Assembly (NCBI GenBank): GCA_036172665.1
Contig: CM069876.1
Location: forward strand, 40,641,001 to 40,705,000
DNA from: Prosopocoilus inquinatus
Taxonomy: Eukaryota > Arthropoda > Insecta > Coleoptera > Lucanidae
Length of the DNA: 64,000 bases
Direction of reading: 5' to 3'
Shown: piece by piece, positions 37,531-49,436 of the stretch
Layout of the letters: the number at the start of each line of letters is the position of its first letter
How positions within the stretch are numbered: position 1 is the stretch's first letter
Notes under the pieces: model-generated
Seen by the model: only the letters and a program-made list of their open reading frames with translations
Database searches by the model: none
What the model was told of the DNA's origin: nothing
Made by a program: the position numbers and the translations under genes

Positions 37531-40204
37531 ACGAACTGAACAGTATGATTTAGATGAAATTGTCCACCAATTAATATTTGTTGTTTCATGGCAGCGTTCG
37601 TAATCTCATTACAATACACATCCCCACTAATCAGACATAGGAAAACATAAATCATACCCACATTACTCTGATTGCTTATTAGTAAGTGCACCGCGCTTTC
37701 ATTATTTAAAACGATCGCTAGCGTTTTACTTAGTTTTTTTTTTGGGGGCGAGCTTTTTTTGACATCGCCCTCCTTTAGTAGTTATTTATTAAAATGTATA
37801 CATGTGCGTCGTGTAATTATTAAAAAAAAGCATCGTCGGTTTCGTATAGCATAGGATGTTGAACTTATAAACAAGCCGGGTGTTTGTTTATTGTGTTATC
37901 TCCGGGGGGGACCGTGTTCTGGAGAGTGTTTATTGATATATAAAGTATCAGGTATGTAAAGTTTATGGCTTCTAAAACACTGCAAGTATCCATGTGTGAA
38001 AAAGAAAATGTGAATCTGGAAAATGTCAGACAGACGACACCTTTGGTTCAACGAACAACGACTGTCGGGCCTGTGTATGTAAAATCAATATTTGTATTTT
38101 TATCGTCTGCGGATAAGTAAAGTCGTCGCGATAAATTACCACCGGTGCTCAAATATTTGGACGGGCCCGAAATTATTTAACGCCCGGACTGTATTTATAA
38201 AAAAAAATAAAAAAGAATTCACGACCGGTGTAAAACGGTTTTATGCGCGTGCGGTTGCACGCCGGAAATAGAACGGGCATTAAATTGATGTGATGTGATG
38301 AATTAGGTCAGATCAATAAAACTATTTTTTCTTTCGCCACCTTTTACTCTAAACAAGAAGCTAAAAGGGTAAATAAAATTCATACTTAACGGCGGAATTT
38401 GCGCTTATTTTAAACATCATCTGGCTTTTTGCAAGTCAACTCGCAGGCTCGTAAGGATCCATAAATTTACTAACGTTCCACATTACGACATTTTCATTGG
38501 CATTACTTTTTAAACATCCTCTGTAACACCGGCGGCTAAACAACATTAAAAAAAAAATTCTTCCAAATAGTTTATGTTAAAATACCGCTAGGAATAATAA
38601 GCTCTTTGGATTATAAACGTGTTAATATCAGCGTATTATTCATTGAGTTAAAAAAGAAAATTACTTCCATGAGAAATTCGATTATTTATGATCGTTTTCT
38701 CTCCGGTTTTACGAAGTTTTACTTAATAATTAACCTATTAAAGTTGTCACAAAGTTATTGTTATTAGATATGTATTCATATTGTAGAAGGAACGATAGCT
38801 TTACCTTTTCACAATCCACCCAAATCATTGATAAACAATACAAAGAGTTATGGTGTCAGCACTGCTCCCTGAAGAATCCTATCCTCATTTTTTTAAATTT
38901 TCAATTACTGTTCCTAAATACAATACATAAAATCTGTTTCCGGGTGAAAAACAAATTAGAAAGTTGAATATAAAATACTCTAACATTATAAATTTTTCTT
39001 TTTTTTGAAAATAAATAATTCATTTGGTGTCAAAAACGCATCGATCCCGGTACTCCCGCACTAAAAACGGAAACAAAGCAAACCACCTAAATTATGCACG
39101 GATTCCATACATATTTAATTCCGGTCTCGGCTGGATACTGCGGAAAAGTAAATTTGAAATGGAACCGATAGATTGATTTGGGCCATTAGCCGGCCACCGC
39201 TGTTGCCCGCGATACAAAGCGGCGTCATTTACAAAATGTCCGTTACATGTAACGGCGGCGTTTCGGGAGAGCAAATCTATGTTCCGTTGTCCTAACATTT
39301 GTAATAAAGTTGGCGGAACGGCCGTTTCCGAACGTTTTCAAGGTGTATTACACCAATAAGCCATTACAATTTCGAGATTTATTCCACGTTAATGGCCAGT
39401 ACCAAAGAAGTTCTGATAAACGAGAATCAGAACTGCTTTCATTACATTGTAATAGAAGACTACTTACAACAGGACTGTTCAGATAAACATGTTCATATAC
39501 TCCTACCTACCTGAGTAGAAGAGCAGAAGATTTCTGTTGAGGAAAATAACTTACTTAGCACAGCCAGTAGCTTCAGTCGTGACGGGCGGGGCGTGGCTGT
39601 TACTTAAACGCGAAAATTAATAAGCGCCACCTAATCTTAACCGGAAATGAGGAAAGAACGAAAGTAAATGACTCAATTTATGCAATAATATTATTATGCG
39701 TGTAAAATGAAAACAAAACCCAAGTGTATATCGACCTTAATACACCTTAATACACACTAAAGAGTGTGCGCGCACCTTTAAAATTTAACCGCTCTGTAAC
39801 TGTATTAAACTTGCAGCAAAAATTACTCTAGAAATCAAACTACTAATAAATATGACATATGAAACAAAATCAACGAACGGCGGAAGCGTCACTAGCTTTA
39901 TATATTTGAAACTTTAGTAATTGCCTTATTATTTCTGGCGTTGAGAGCCCAAAACACTAACTCATCAAAATCGGCATAAGGCCGTTTTTGCAGTTACTCT
40001 CCACCTCCCACCTCCAAATCTTGGAGAGATCCTTGGATATTCCCTCCATCTTCGCATTCGACGACGTTGGAGACGCCAACATCAAATTACCGGCTCGAAA
40101 GCTGCTTCGACGAAAGCCTGCTCCCCCAGAAGGATCGTCACAGACAGCTCAATCTCAAATTTAAAAGTACGATAATATTAATTTACGTGAAAGGAGAGCA
40201 GCAA
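37531..40204. other. Non-coding DNA with CpG-rich islands
   Basis: CpG-richer segments at about 38040-38300 and 39030-39340. No gene, RNA gene or recognisable element found. Open frames at 37672-37854, 38758-38967 and 39092-39298 are short and unsupported. Confidence 0.4.
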
Positions 40205-41260
40205 TCACGTACCTGTCTTTAACAACGGGACGAGGCTGAGACAACTCGAATGAGTTGCCGTCCTCCAAGGCACCACACAACACCACACCGACGAAGAGTC
40301 GCACAATACCAAAATGTGCATGGACGCACCATGAAGATGGAGTAGAGTATCTCAGGGCCCTGAAGACACTACAACGACTGCGTGTTTCAGGCACGTCACA
40401 AATTAATAAAGTCAAACTAGGCCTTATCCGCAACGAAGAAAGGAAGGGTTTGAACTAATGCAGGCAACGAAATTGTTTTTTGGACAATCGGTTAACCTGG
40501 TTTTGGATCACTCCCGGTTTTAACCAAAACCGAAAACCGTTTATCCCGGTTATCCGAATACCTGGGGTTATTCGATAACCGGTTATTCGAATATCCAGTT
40601 ATTTGGATAACAAACATTATCGGTTTTTGGATCATCAGATATTCGAATTAGTTTTTTCTTAATAATAATCTCATTGCACATTCCAAGAATTTCTGGACAT
40701 CTGACTATTTTAAAATTGGGCCTTAGAATCAAAATTCAATGGAATCTGTTTTTATGACTCAGTTTACTTACTTCGGTTAACCAATTCAGATAATCTAAAA
40801 GTGTTTTTGGATATTCGATTAGTCGGCGTGTCGAATATCCGAATAATCGGGTTTTGGATGTTCGCATAGTCGGTTATAACCATTATTTGAATAACCGGTT
40901 AAATCAGAAACCGGTTTTTAAGAAACTGATTATTCAGTTTCAATTTTTTCCGGTTTTTGCCTGCTATAATTTGAATGGAACGAAATCATCGTGATATAAA
41001 CAAAAGTCAACCGGTTATAAGATGACGTAAAGAGAACCAATAGCATAAAATGTCAAATGTGAACACAACTTAATCTCTCCGTCGGAAAAATAAGTGGACA
41101 AAAAATTGTAAATCGCAGAATCACATAACACAAAAACTGAGACGTCTCGTCGCCGGATTTTATGAACGTTTCGTCGTTTATAATAAACATGCAATCTGGT
41201 TCTCACGCAAAACTCGGAAACGTAGCTGGAGACGCTTGGAAAAGATTGTGAAATCAATCA
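40205..41260. repeat. Dispersed repeat, copy 2, interrupted by an insertion
   Basis: Homologous to 34700-35240. The homology runs 40205-40454, is interrupted by a 515-bp TIR element, and resumes at 40970 (GAACGAAATCATCGTG against GAATCGAAATCATCATG in copy 1). Copy 1 gives the uninterrupted arrangement. Confidence 0.65.
40455..40969. mobile_element. Non-autonomous TIR element, 515 bp, with 6-bp target duplication
   Basis: The ends are CTAATGCAGGCAA (left) and, on the other strand, TTATAGCAGGCAA (right). TTTGAA flanks it on both sides (40449-40454 and 40970-40975). It interrupts a repeat that is continuous at 34.97 kb. The interior is dense in short palindrome-like pieces such as GGTTATTCGAATA and ACCGGTTA, and has no coding capacity. 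Superfamily not assigned. Confidence 0.7.
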
Positions 41261-41762
41261 ATCAAAATAGAAACTCCGAGCCAATAAAGTTTATTTAAGC
41301 CAATTAAAGGTGCCGAAATCGTAGGACGATTTATTGCTGGGGTGTTTCGAAATGTAGGCAAAAACCAGTGTGCGAATTGCACCATAAAATTATAAATCGA
41401 GGCGTGGGACAATTTGCGTTATAAAATCCAATTATTTTGCGACGAAGATGGTGGCAAGAAGTTATTTTCAACGTAATAAGAGCAGACGTGAGACGTTCAC
41501 ACGCCACGCCCATGTCTCCGGTAAGTAATTGAACCATGGAAAATAAATGCGATACAAAACTCGATATGCAGGATGACTTTTGAAAAGCGATTTTTCAAAC
41601 CTTAACGAGAAAATTGTCCAGTGAACAAGAAATTGAGAAAGTCTAAAAAACAATTGGTCGGTTTATAAAAACACCCTTATTGTATGGGGTATCTACAATG
41701 GATGTTGGAATTAAAAGAGAATTAACTGATATTTCTCTGCGGAAAATTGTTAATTGTTTAAC
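41261..41762. other. Non-coding DNA, no gene seen
   Basis: Two short minus-strand open frames overlap here; neither has a recognisable domain. Confidence 0.4.
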
Positions 41763-42061
41763 GGTTGAATGGACCAATTGTTAGAGGATCGGCCTTGTGA
41801 ATGCAAGGTCTTAGGTTCGAGTCACACTCGAGTAAATTCTCGGTGGTGGTCCGTACGCACTTCAGGTAGACTTCAGTGTTAAGGGGAGAGAAATCAACAT
41901 TGCCTTCCCTTCAATGGCGAGGAGGTTTGAAAGTAACAAAACCAGGTAACACTTTATACAAAAGAAATATACAATTATACTCCTGAGATCTCGACAAGTC
42001 AATAACAATGACTTAAGATCCGGTTGGGTTTCACCACATACCAAAATAAAAATAAAAAATT
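41763..42061 (+). mobile_element. tRNA-derived SINE
   Basis: A box-A-like TGGACCAATTG lies at 41770-41780 and a box-B-like GGTTCGAGTCA at 41814-41824. They are 44 nt apart, the spacing in a real tRNA. Between them CCTTG and CAAGG can form an anticodon-type stem. The body continues through CTCGGTGGTGGTCC and ends in the A-rich tail AAAATAAAAATAAAAAA near 42045-42061. A head with internal Pol III boxes, an unrelated body and an A-rich tail is the layout of a tRNA-derived SINE. Target duplication not found. Confidence 0.65.
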
Positions 42062-43644
42062 AGTGTCGCTGTTCGACAATCAAGCTCGTATATCTCATTG
42101 CATTATTCAAAAGATAGATACCCTAATGGAATACAAATGTCAGTTGTTTGCCTAATGTATGTATATGAAGGAGGGTGGTTGATATACATATCACGTGGTA
42201 ACAATGATTTGTAACAATAACAAGAGTGGAATGCTTTATATACATACTTTTTGCAATTTAAGAATGCTCCTATTTGCGTTTTTTAATGACAAGGACGCAA
42301 CTTAATTTTAGATTAAATCATGCCGGGCTCTTTATTACACGCCGTAAGCTTAATGTAAATATTATCACAAAATAAATTAATAGTATACAGAGGAAACGCT
42401 TTCGGCGGCCCGTTTGATGTTTGTTTGCCGTCGAAGAAGACTTTGATCGATATCTGTCAATTTACGGCGTGGCAGTTAACCTACATTTTAAGCTATTACC
42501 GTGGTGGAGCTTCCAAAATTCCATTATGCGTCTGACTGAAAGGAGACGCAACGAGACGCTTATTTACAAATTTCGCGATGAAAGGGAATTAGCGGGTAGT
42601 CAAACACTTCCAACGTGTGAATTTTCCCGGAAAATTCGCCCACAATTAATATTAAATGATTTCACCAAAAAAAAAAAAGAAACACAAAACTTCGTTGTTA
42701 AAGTTCGAAGAAGTCGGGGCTTTGTTCGGTATTACTTTGTTTCTTGTACTCACGTTTCCTGTGTTAATACACTTACTTCCTTTGGAAACCAGTTTAACAG
42801 ATGAACTACATTCAAAATATTTGTAGCGCACATGTCTAATGTTAGTGCGTGTTATTAACACGATAACACAATGCCTGCGTTAACAAAAAGAATACACAAG
42901 CCAGCGATAAATAACGCTTCCTGGGTCTTCTACTTTACCAGGAAACATTTTAAAAGCTGTTGATTTTATTGATGTATAGACGCAAGTATATTGTTTTTAA
43001 TCGATAATGATAAATTATTTGAGGAACTTATTTATTGAGAGTTAATTGATTGAACGATATATGATTTATAAGAATAAATAAATACTTCAATCAGTTACAC
43101 AATATGCAATATGCCCGAGACGTACAAAAACAGTGAACAGGGACCGTGAGGGCATAACGCGTGAATGAAACCAAACAAAACTTGAAGTAGACAAAAAATC
43201 AACAAGAAGAAGCAAATGAGCAAGATAACTCGTTTCTGATGAACCTAACAAAGCCGTCACGATTCTTTTATACAAAAGAACCTACCTATAAAGCTTTAAA
43301 TGTTTTAAGTATTTTTGTAAAGGGTCAGGACAAGTAAAATCCAAAAGAGAATTCAGATAACATATGAGAGGTTGGTAACAGAAAAATATTTGTGAAGTAT
43401 TAAGAATTTCATGGAAAATTGTAACTTTCTACCATTAGTGATCATCATTGATAGTGAAAAGGTCCTGTGCGTGAGAAGCTCTTAAGAGATTGATACTTAT
43501 AGCGTTTTCTACCGACATGCACTGAGTGCGCACTCAGTGTATCTCCAACTCATTTTATTACATGAGGTTAAGAGAAAATGGAGTACACACTCGGTGTACG
43601 TCATAAGAAAAAAATGTTTTGTCAAAATTAAAAAATTTATCAAA
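42062..43644. other. Non-coding DNA, no gene seen
   Basis: The + open frame at 42421-42804 (127 codons) is the longest here but includes a poly-A-derived lysine run and shows no domain. A perfect 20-bp palindrome, CACTGAGTGCGCACTCAGTG, is at 43520-43539. Confidence 0.4.
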
Positions 43645-44050
43645 CGACCCTCGTACATCTTTCAGATTATTACTCATAAAGAAATTGTAGAGTACACTGT
43701 TCTTATCCTTTGTATTTTTGGTCTCTTTCTTTCCAGAAAGTTTCTCCATCTTTCTTTAAAAAAAATGTCATTCTTTTCATTTTCTTTTCTTTTTCTTTTT
43801 AATTGCACAAAGTCGTTGAAATGAAAACTGTTTCAATGATAGAAATTATTAAGTATTGAATTTAACTATACAGGGTATGTCACATTTAATTACAACCACT
43901 ATTACTAAAAAGCCCGTTTGAATTGAACATTCCAATTAAGTAAACACAGATTATTAAGTTTTTGTTCACAAAACTTCAACATTTAGGATCAAACACGCAT
44001 CGAAAATATTGTTAAAACTTTATATTTGGCAATAAATTATTGTGAAACTT
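43645..44050. repeat. Dispersed repeat, copy 2 of a pair
   Basis: Homologous to 37025-37530 in the same orientation. It contains an ACAGGGTATGTCAC terminus-like sequence at about 43870. It ends shortly before the PLE insertion. Confidence 0.6.
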
Positions 44051-44195
44051 TGATGCAGAATACTAAGTTAACGAAGCGACTTTGGATATATAAAAAAAGT
44101 TAACAGTTTGGCTAAATCGTCTTATTTTGAACTCAATGATCTGTAAGTACAAAGTTTTTTTAATCTCAAACCGGACAGAAAAATGAAGGGAAACA

Positions 44196-44237
44196 CACTC
44201 AACGTTTCGCTATAGATTTATAGCTTCGTCAGGTAGG
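44196..44237 (-). ncRNA. Hammerhead-like motif, left PLE arm
   Basis: On the minus strand CTGACGA (44232-44226) is followed by one A, a perfect 6-bp stem II (GCTATA/TATAGC with loop AATC), GAAAC (44208-44204), GTT and GAGTG. The core is complete. The 5' side of stem I is CCTAC, which pairs poorly with GAGTG, because the inner junction of this arm differs from the right arm. It is probably less stable than the copy at 45134. Confidence 0.6.
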
Positions 44238-44240
44238 TAC

Positions 44241-44963
44241 AGAAATTTTCACTCGTACACACCTAAAAATTATAAAATTGCAACTATTATTTCATTAACT
44301 GATCGAGCTATTTTACTTTCTGATAAAGTTTTCATTTATGATAACTTAAATTTAATAAAGAAAACTCTTATTCAAAATTCTTATCCAATAAATCTTATTG
44401 AATCAGTAATTAAAAATCGTATTAAATACTTACAAAATTCAAATGTCTCTAAAAACATTAGACAAACTTCGAATCATAAATACATATCTTTGCCTTATAT
44501 TGAACCATTACACAATACATTTAAACACATTTTCAAAAAACATAATTTAATTTTAGCCAGTAAATCTGTGTATAATTTAAATTTAATTTTTTCGAATTTA
44601 AAAACGAAAATACCGAAATTAAAACAACCTAACGTGGTTTATGAAATCAAATGTTCAAATTGTAATTCTGTTTATATAGGTGAAACAAGCCAAAATTAAA
44701 AAAAACGTTTAGACCAACATAAATATCATATTCAAAAAAATAATCAAAATCATTCAATGCTTGTAGAGCATTCATTAGTTAATAATCATAATTTTGATTT
44801 TGATAATACTGACATTTTGTACAGTGAATCTAATATTTTTAAAAGACGTTTCATAGAAATGTGTAAAATTAAAATGTCTCAAAATTCTATTAATAAACGT
44901 ACGGACTTTGAAAATTTAAATGACATATTTTGTAGTTTTCTGGACTCTTTAAACAAGATATAG
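44241..44963 (+). pseudogene. PLE protein C-terminus: RT thumb remnant and GIY-YIG domain
   Basis: One frame is readable for 241 codons with a single stop (TAA at 44697-44699). The N-terminal part includes TDRAILLSDKVF and ISLPYIEPLHNTFKHIF, which resemble the end of the RT and the linker in Penelope-like elements. The C-terminal part includes VVYEIKCSNCNSVYIGET, then RLDQHK, the Cys-containing GIY-YIG core found in PLE endonucleases. The stop falls just after the YIGET block. The frame starts directly at the inner end of the left arm, so the catalytic RT palm was never copied into this insertion. The host protein would normally carry out target-primed reverse transcription; this copy cannot. 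A poly-A run follows at 44998-45011. Confidence 0.85.
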
Positions 44964-45133
44964 ATCTGTCAATTAAATAATTATATATATATATTATAAA
45001 AAAAAAAAAAAGCTTTAATTAGTTCTCGTTACTTTTATTCCGAACAACTCGTAGTTTAGTTTAAAAATCATGTTACCTTTTCGTTTCTCTTGACGACTTG
45101 TTTCTCTTGACAACTTGTTTATTTACTTTTTTT

Positions 45134-45175
45134 CACTCCTGACGAAGCTATAAATCTATAGCGAAACGTTGAGTG
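45134..45175 (+). ncRNA. Type I hammerhead-like ribozyme, right PLE arm
   Basis: Stem I 5' strand CACTC (45134-45138); core CTGACGA (45139-45145); an extra A (45146); stem II GCTATA/TATAGC with loop AATC (45147-45162); GAAA (45163-45166); stem III ACGT (45166-45169); the position after U16.1 is T45170; stem I 3' strand GAGTG (45171-45175). Stem I pairs perfectly. Stem III is the self-complementary ACGU with no loop, which can pair only between two molecules, as in dimeric hammerheads. Type I hammerheads in PLE terminal repeats are established. The predicted cleavage site is after U45170. The extra A is a deviation from the usual core, so activity is an inference. Confidence 0.7.
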
Positions 45176-45257
45176 TGTTTCCCTTCATTTTTCTGTCCGG
45201 TTTGAGATTAAAAAAACTTTGTACTTACTATTTTCATCGGACAAGAACAAACTTCAA

Positions 45258-48200
45258 TCAATGATCTGTGGTTAAACCATAACTGCGTTTAATTTAGTAG
45301 CTCACCCGGTATGTTACTTACTTTGCCGCTTGACGACTTTCACTGATGAACTAAATATGAGTCCTGCTAAAGTAACTTGAGTGCATTTTGTTACGGTTTA
45401 AAATTTCGTTTTCTAAAACACAAAATATCCTAGCGTCAAACCTCAAGGACACCGCTGTGCACTGCTGTTATTTGACATTTCCTACAACGCAGTAAAGCGG
45501 CGTCATAGTTTTTCGAAAAACAAAGGCCGCCGATACGCAACTCGTCTTGCCAAAGGTGTCGCCTTCGACGTGCGTTTTCGTAAGATCAAAGAATACCGAC
45601 GTCAATCACCCCTACCGGTGTCCATAGATGGTAAACGTTGCGTTGAACACCTTCAAGGAGGTGTCATTGTTGGCATTGCCTCGTCTCGTATGTATTCATA
45701 TAATCAAATGCTGACTGATGTCTGACAGAAGGAATTTCTTTGTGCAAAACCTATTTGATTATTGCCCCCGTAAGTGCAATTAAATTAAATTTCTGAAAAT
45801 ATCAGTTTTAATAAACGGGGAAAAGACAAAATGCAAAACGAGATTTCTATTTTGGTTCGAAATGTCTATAATTTTGTTGTCGTACTACAAAGAGTGATTT
45901 CATCCTTTTTAAAAATGAATCACTCCTACACTCTTGACAATTAATATTAATAAATGCCCTCGTGGATGAAACATTACATTAATGATAGTACATTTCAAGA
46001 AGTGAGTAGGTTTAGACGTGTTAAAACCATAGTTAACTGAGGCGCTAATTATTTGCTGGCATTGAAGGAAGGAGGCTGCTTGCCTTAATTTTTCTCGGAA
46101 CGTTCGAAAATAACCGTAATTACTCGGAGAGCAAAAAAAAAGAAGGGCAGTTTTATCTTTTCGCACATGCACCGTCATTCATCAGCCTGCATAATTTATG
46201 AGAGGCATAATCGCGCCGTATTATTTTTTCATTACGGCAACATAATAACAAGCTAACGACGCCTAAGCCCAGACACTCCTTTAATTTACATTGAAAGCTC
46301 TCGCTAAGCGCGATATTTTTGCACATTATCACCATTTTAAATTATTTACACACTCCGCATAAGGGTAGTGCATAATAAGGTTTTACGACGTGTATAAAAT
46401 TTGCACATGCATTTACACCGACCGCTACCGTACTAAATTATCGAGAAAATTGCTTCGAGGAATATACCTCAGGTATACACTGGAGTGAATCACAATGCCA
46501 CTGTTAGTTATTATACTTAATACCACACACATGTGTGTTTATTAGTTTATTTAGCAACACAACATTTATTGCATTTGCAAGCGAAAAAATAAACGGAAAA
46601 GTTAATTTCAGGAATGATTTATTTCAGCAACGCCAAAACATGAAATCATTTCAGTGGCGTTGACTGTACGCGGCGTACAACAGCGGCGCCGGCTTGAACA
46701 AACTCTGGAGATAGGCGCGTCTGTTCTGTTTGCTAAATATACAAATACGTCAGAGGAGAATCATAATAAAAGCGAATCGATACATCCGTTTGAAATTTGA
46801 GAGCCCAATAATAAATTCAGTAAGACATATCGGTGGCACCTGTACAAACAAACAAGTACAAAGATGTAAACTGTACAAGTTCCTTTTGTTACCAGCTACC
46901 ATCACACAAACCTTTTATGTAAAGCTAAAAATAAAAAAGAAAACCCATCAAATTTTGATAGCTGATAGAAACACCTTGATAAACACAACAATAAAAACAA
47001 TATGTTATTTCAAAAAAAAAAAAAATCATAGCAGCCCATAGAAGTATAAAACATCATCTTTATTTCATACCCTAGGTATGTAAATACAAACTGCTGAAAA
47101 CAACGTATTTATTGACTGCTTGTAGTAGTTGGCGGCGCAATGTTATTTCCAGCGGTAACAGAATTGTTTATATTCAGCTGTAAATTAACTAAGGCAGGGA
47201 TTCGGAGAAACTTGTATTTGCGCTGAGCTAAATTCCGAGTGTGATTAATGTTTCGGGCATTTTTAGATGTCGTAGTTTCCGATCGAAAATAGTAAGACAA
47301 TCCGCATTGGCGTGTGCCAAAAGGTCTGTTTAAAAAACAGAATCTTTTCTTCCATTAATCATCAACAAATGACATTCTTCTTGGACCATTTCGAATGAAT
47401 GCCACCTAATTTTATTCAACTCGACAGATTCGCTAATCAATTGGTTTTCTTATCGAATTATAAAAATTAAGTAAAAGGAAGTTAAGGAAAAATTCGACCT
47501 CTTGAAGAAAAATCACTTTGCTGTTTTCTTTTTGGAAAGAAAGTAAAATGTTCTACATGATTTTTAGTGTAGAACATGGTAAATAATAAGCAGGCATAGT
47601 TACTATACCCTGAGATCCATTCTCCATATAAAAGAGAGAGAGAAAGGCAATGTGAAAGATAGCTTGCATCCATGGACCAGGAAGTAACGTTTTAAACATT
47701 TCAATTAAATTTGTACCACCACCAAATTTGTTATCTTATCACACAGGCCTCGCTAATTTCTACCCATACTACATTTACTATCCCAGCAACAAATTTAATA
47801 TAAAGTGATCAAGTAAGACTGTTTTCAGCAACGACAAGATCGTATTTGAAATTTGAAATATCAAATGACACTTGTTAATGATGCTGTCACGTGACTGTTG
47901 TCTGAATAAAGCTGTCAATATGCGTAAATCGCTCCCACTTACCAATAAATTTCAGTCGTACTCAAACACTCTGTATGACTACCAATATGCAGCTACATTA
48001 AGGTTATTAGCAACCATTGTGAGTATACTGCCAGGGATTAAATTATCAATATTTCTAAATAGATAACTAAGCACGACATATTTGTTTAAAATGACTGTAC
48101 TTTTCCGCTAGATTGTAACAGAAATAAAATCTTAAACTTAAAAAAGTCGACTAATTACTTTATTTTATGCCGTATAGTGAAATCAATTCTTCAATAAAAC

Positions 48201-49436
48201 TGTGTGTCAGGCAATATTTTTATTATTTGTTTTTCTTGCAATTTTTTTCATCAAAAGAGTTCTTTTTGTATTATTATGAATCCTTGTGTTAAAAATATTC
48301 CTTCATTTATTTTGTTAAATTTCAGAAACTTTTTTAATTTGTTTCATGTTTACTTTTATTTAAGATTTTTGTGTTAAGTGCCTAAAAATATTAATTGTAA
48401 GGAAAAACTATGCTAGTCGAGAAAACCGTTTGTTGAAAGGTATTCATAAAAATTTCGAAAGTTCAGAAAGTTTCTAGAAGCACCATTCTTTCAGCAGTCA
48501 TACAAAAACGGTAGTATTCATAATTGTTGACAACAGGTTAAGTGGCGACATCGCGCGGCCATTCTTTGACATAACATTGTGTGAGCAATAACAGTTATTA
48601 GCGGGCAGTCTGCCGCCTAATAAGTCAAATAGTATTTTCGCAACGAATTCGAAATTTTGGTAGTTTTTATTACAATCAAAACCGATTTGCAACAATATCT
48701 TTTAAATTAATTAATTCTATGCAAAAATGAAAAACGAATTCAATGTACGTTGAAAAATTGCATTTTATTTAATTTGCTCTTAATATTTATTCTAATATGT
48801 TCAACAACCCTTGAAAATTGCGATTACTGGAATATTTAAAGTCAATTAATATTTCTCTGCATTTAAATTTCGGGAGGAAGGAGCGAAAGGAGGAAGAAGA
48901 GAAGACACAGTATAATTTAATTAATTCTTCAAGAAGCTAATTCCCCCCCCCCCCCCGTCTTAAAATTTTAGCCTCCAGTATGGATGATTAAATAAAAATT
49001 AAAACCTTTGTTATGGGAGAGAAATAGATGTCATAGAATCGTTTTAATACTCCTGATGTCTTCACCTAGAACTGCATCTCCCTTGGAAAGAAAAAATTAA
49101 AAATATTTAAACATAATTCATTTTTTTTAATACTCTCACCCTCTCACACCATTGGAGCCATTAGAAATAATGCATAAGTAAATATTTAAAACCAATCAAC
49201 TTGAAACAAAAATAAAAATAATTTGTTGAATGCTTATCAAATCAATTAAAACAAATGGCGGTTGAAAAGTTCATCCTAGGATTAGCGATATGGATTCGTT
49301 TTGATTTCTTTGATTTTCCTGGCATTATAAAATTAAAAACTCGGTGCGCTTCAGTTTATTAATTAATTAATAGTGCTTCATAAAGTAATTTCAATCAAGT
49401 TAATAAAGAAGAAATGTTTGTGAACTATTTTTTTTA
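45258..49436. other. Non-coding DNA; one uncertain open frame
   Basis: A CpG-richer open stretch without a start codon runs from about 45417 to 45724 (TGA) on +. It contains RRYATRLAKGVAFDVRF and matches no family I know. CpG-rich DNA continues at about 46020-46440. A run of 14 C lies at 48943-48956. Otherwise AT-rich with no gene seen. Confidence 0.35.

Larger units (their letters stand above)
44145..45257 (+). mobile_element. 5'-truncated Penelope-like retroelement with inverted arms
   Basis: A 12-bp target duplication, TCAATGATCTGT, flanks the element (44133-44144 and 45258-45269). The left arm (44145-44237, minus orientation) and the right arm (45138-45227, plus) are nearly perfect inverted copies, starting TAAGTACAAAGTTTTTTTAA and its complement. 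The right side also has a unique 3' tail (about 45228-45257) including TTTTCATCGGACAAG. Between them is the C-terminal part of a PLE protein with a GIY-YIG endonuclease. Inverted terminal copies around a 5'-truncated body are known for PLEs. The catalytic part of the reverse transcriptase is missing. Each arm carries a hammerhead-like motif. Confidence 0.88.

Noticed and set aside
42421..42804. 127-codon open frame on +
   Set aside because: Includes lysines from a poly-A run and matches no known family; no splice evidence.
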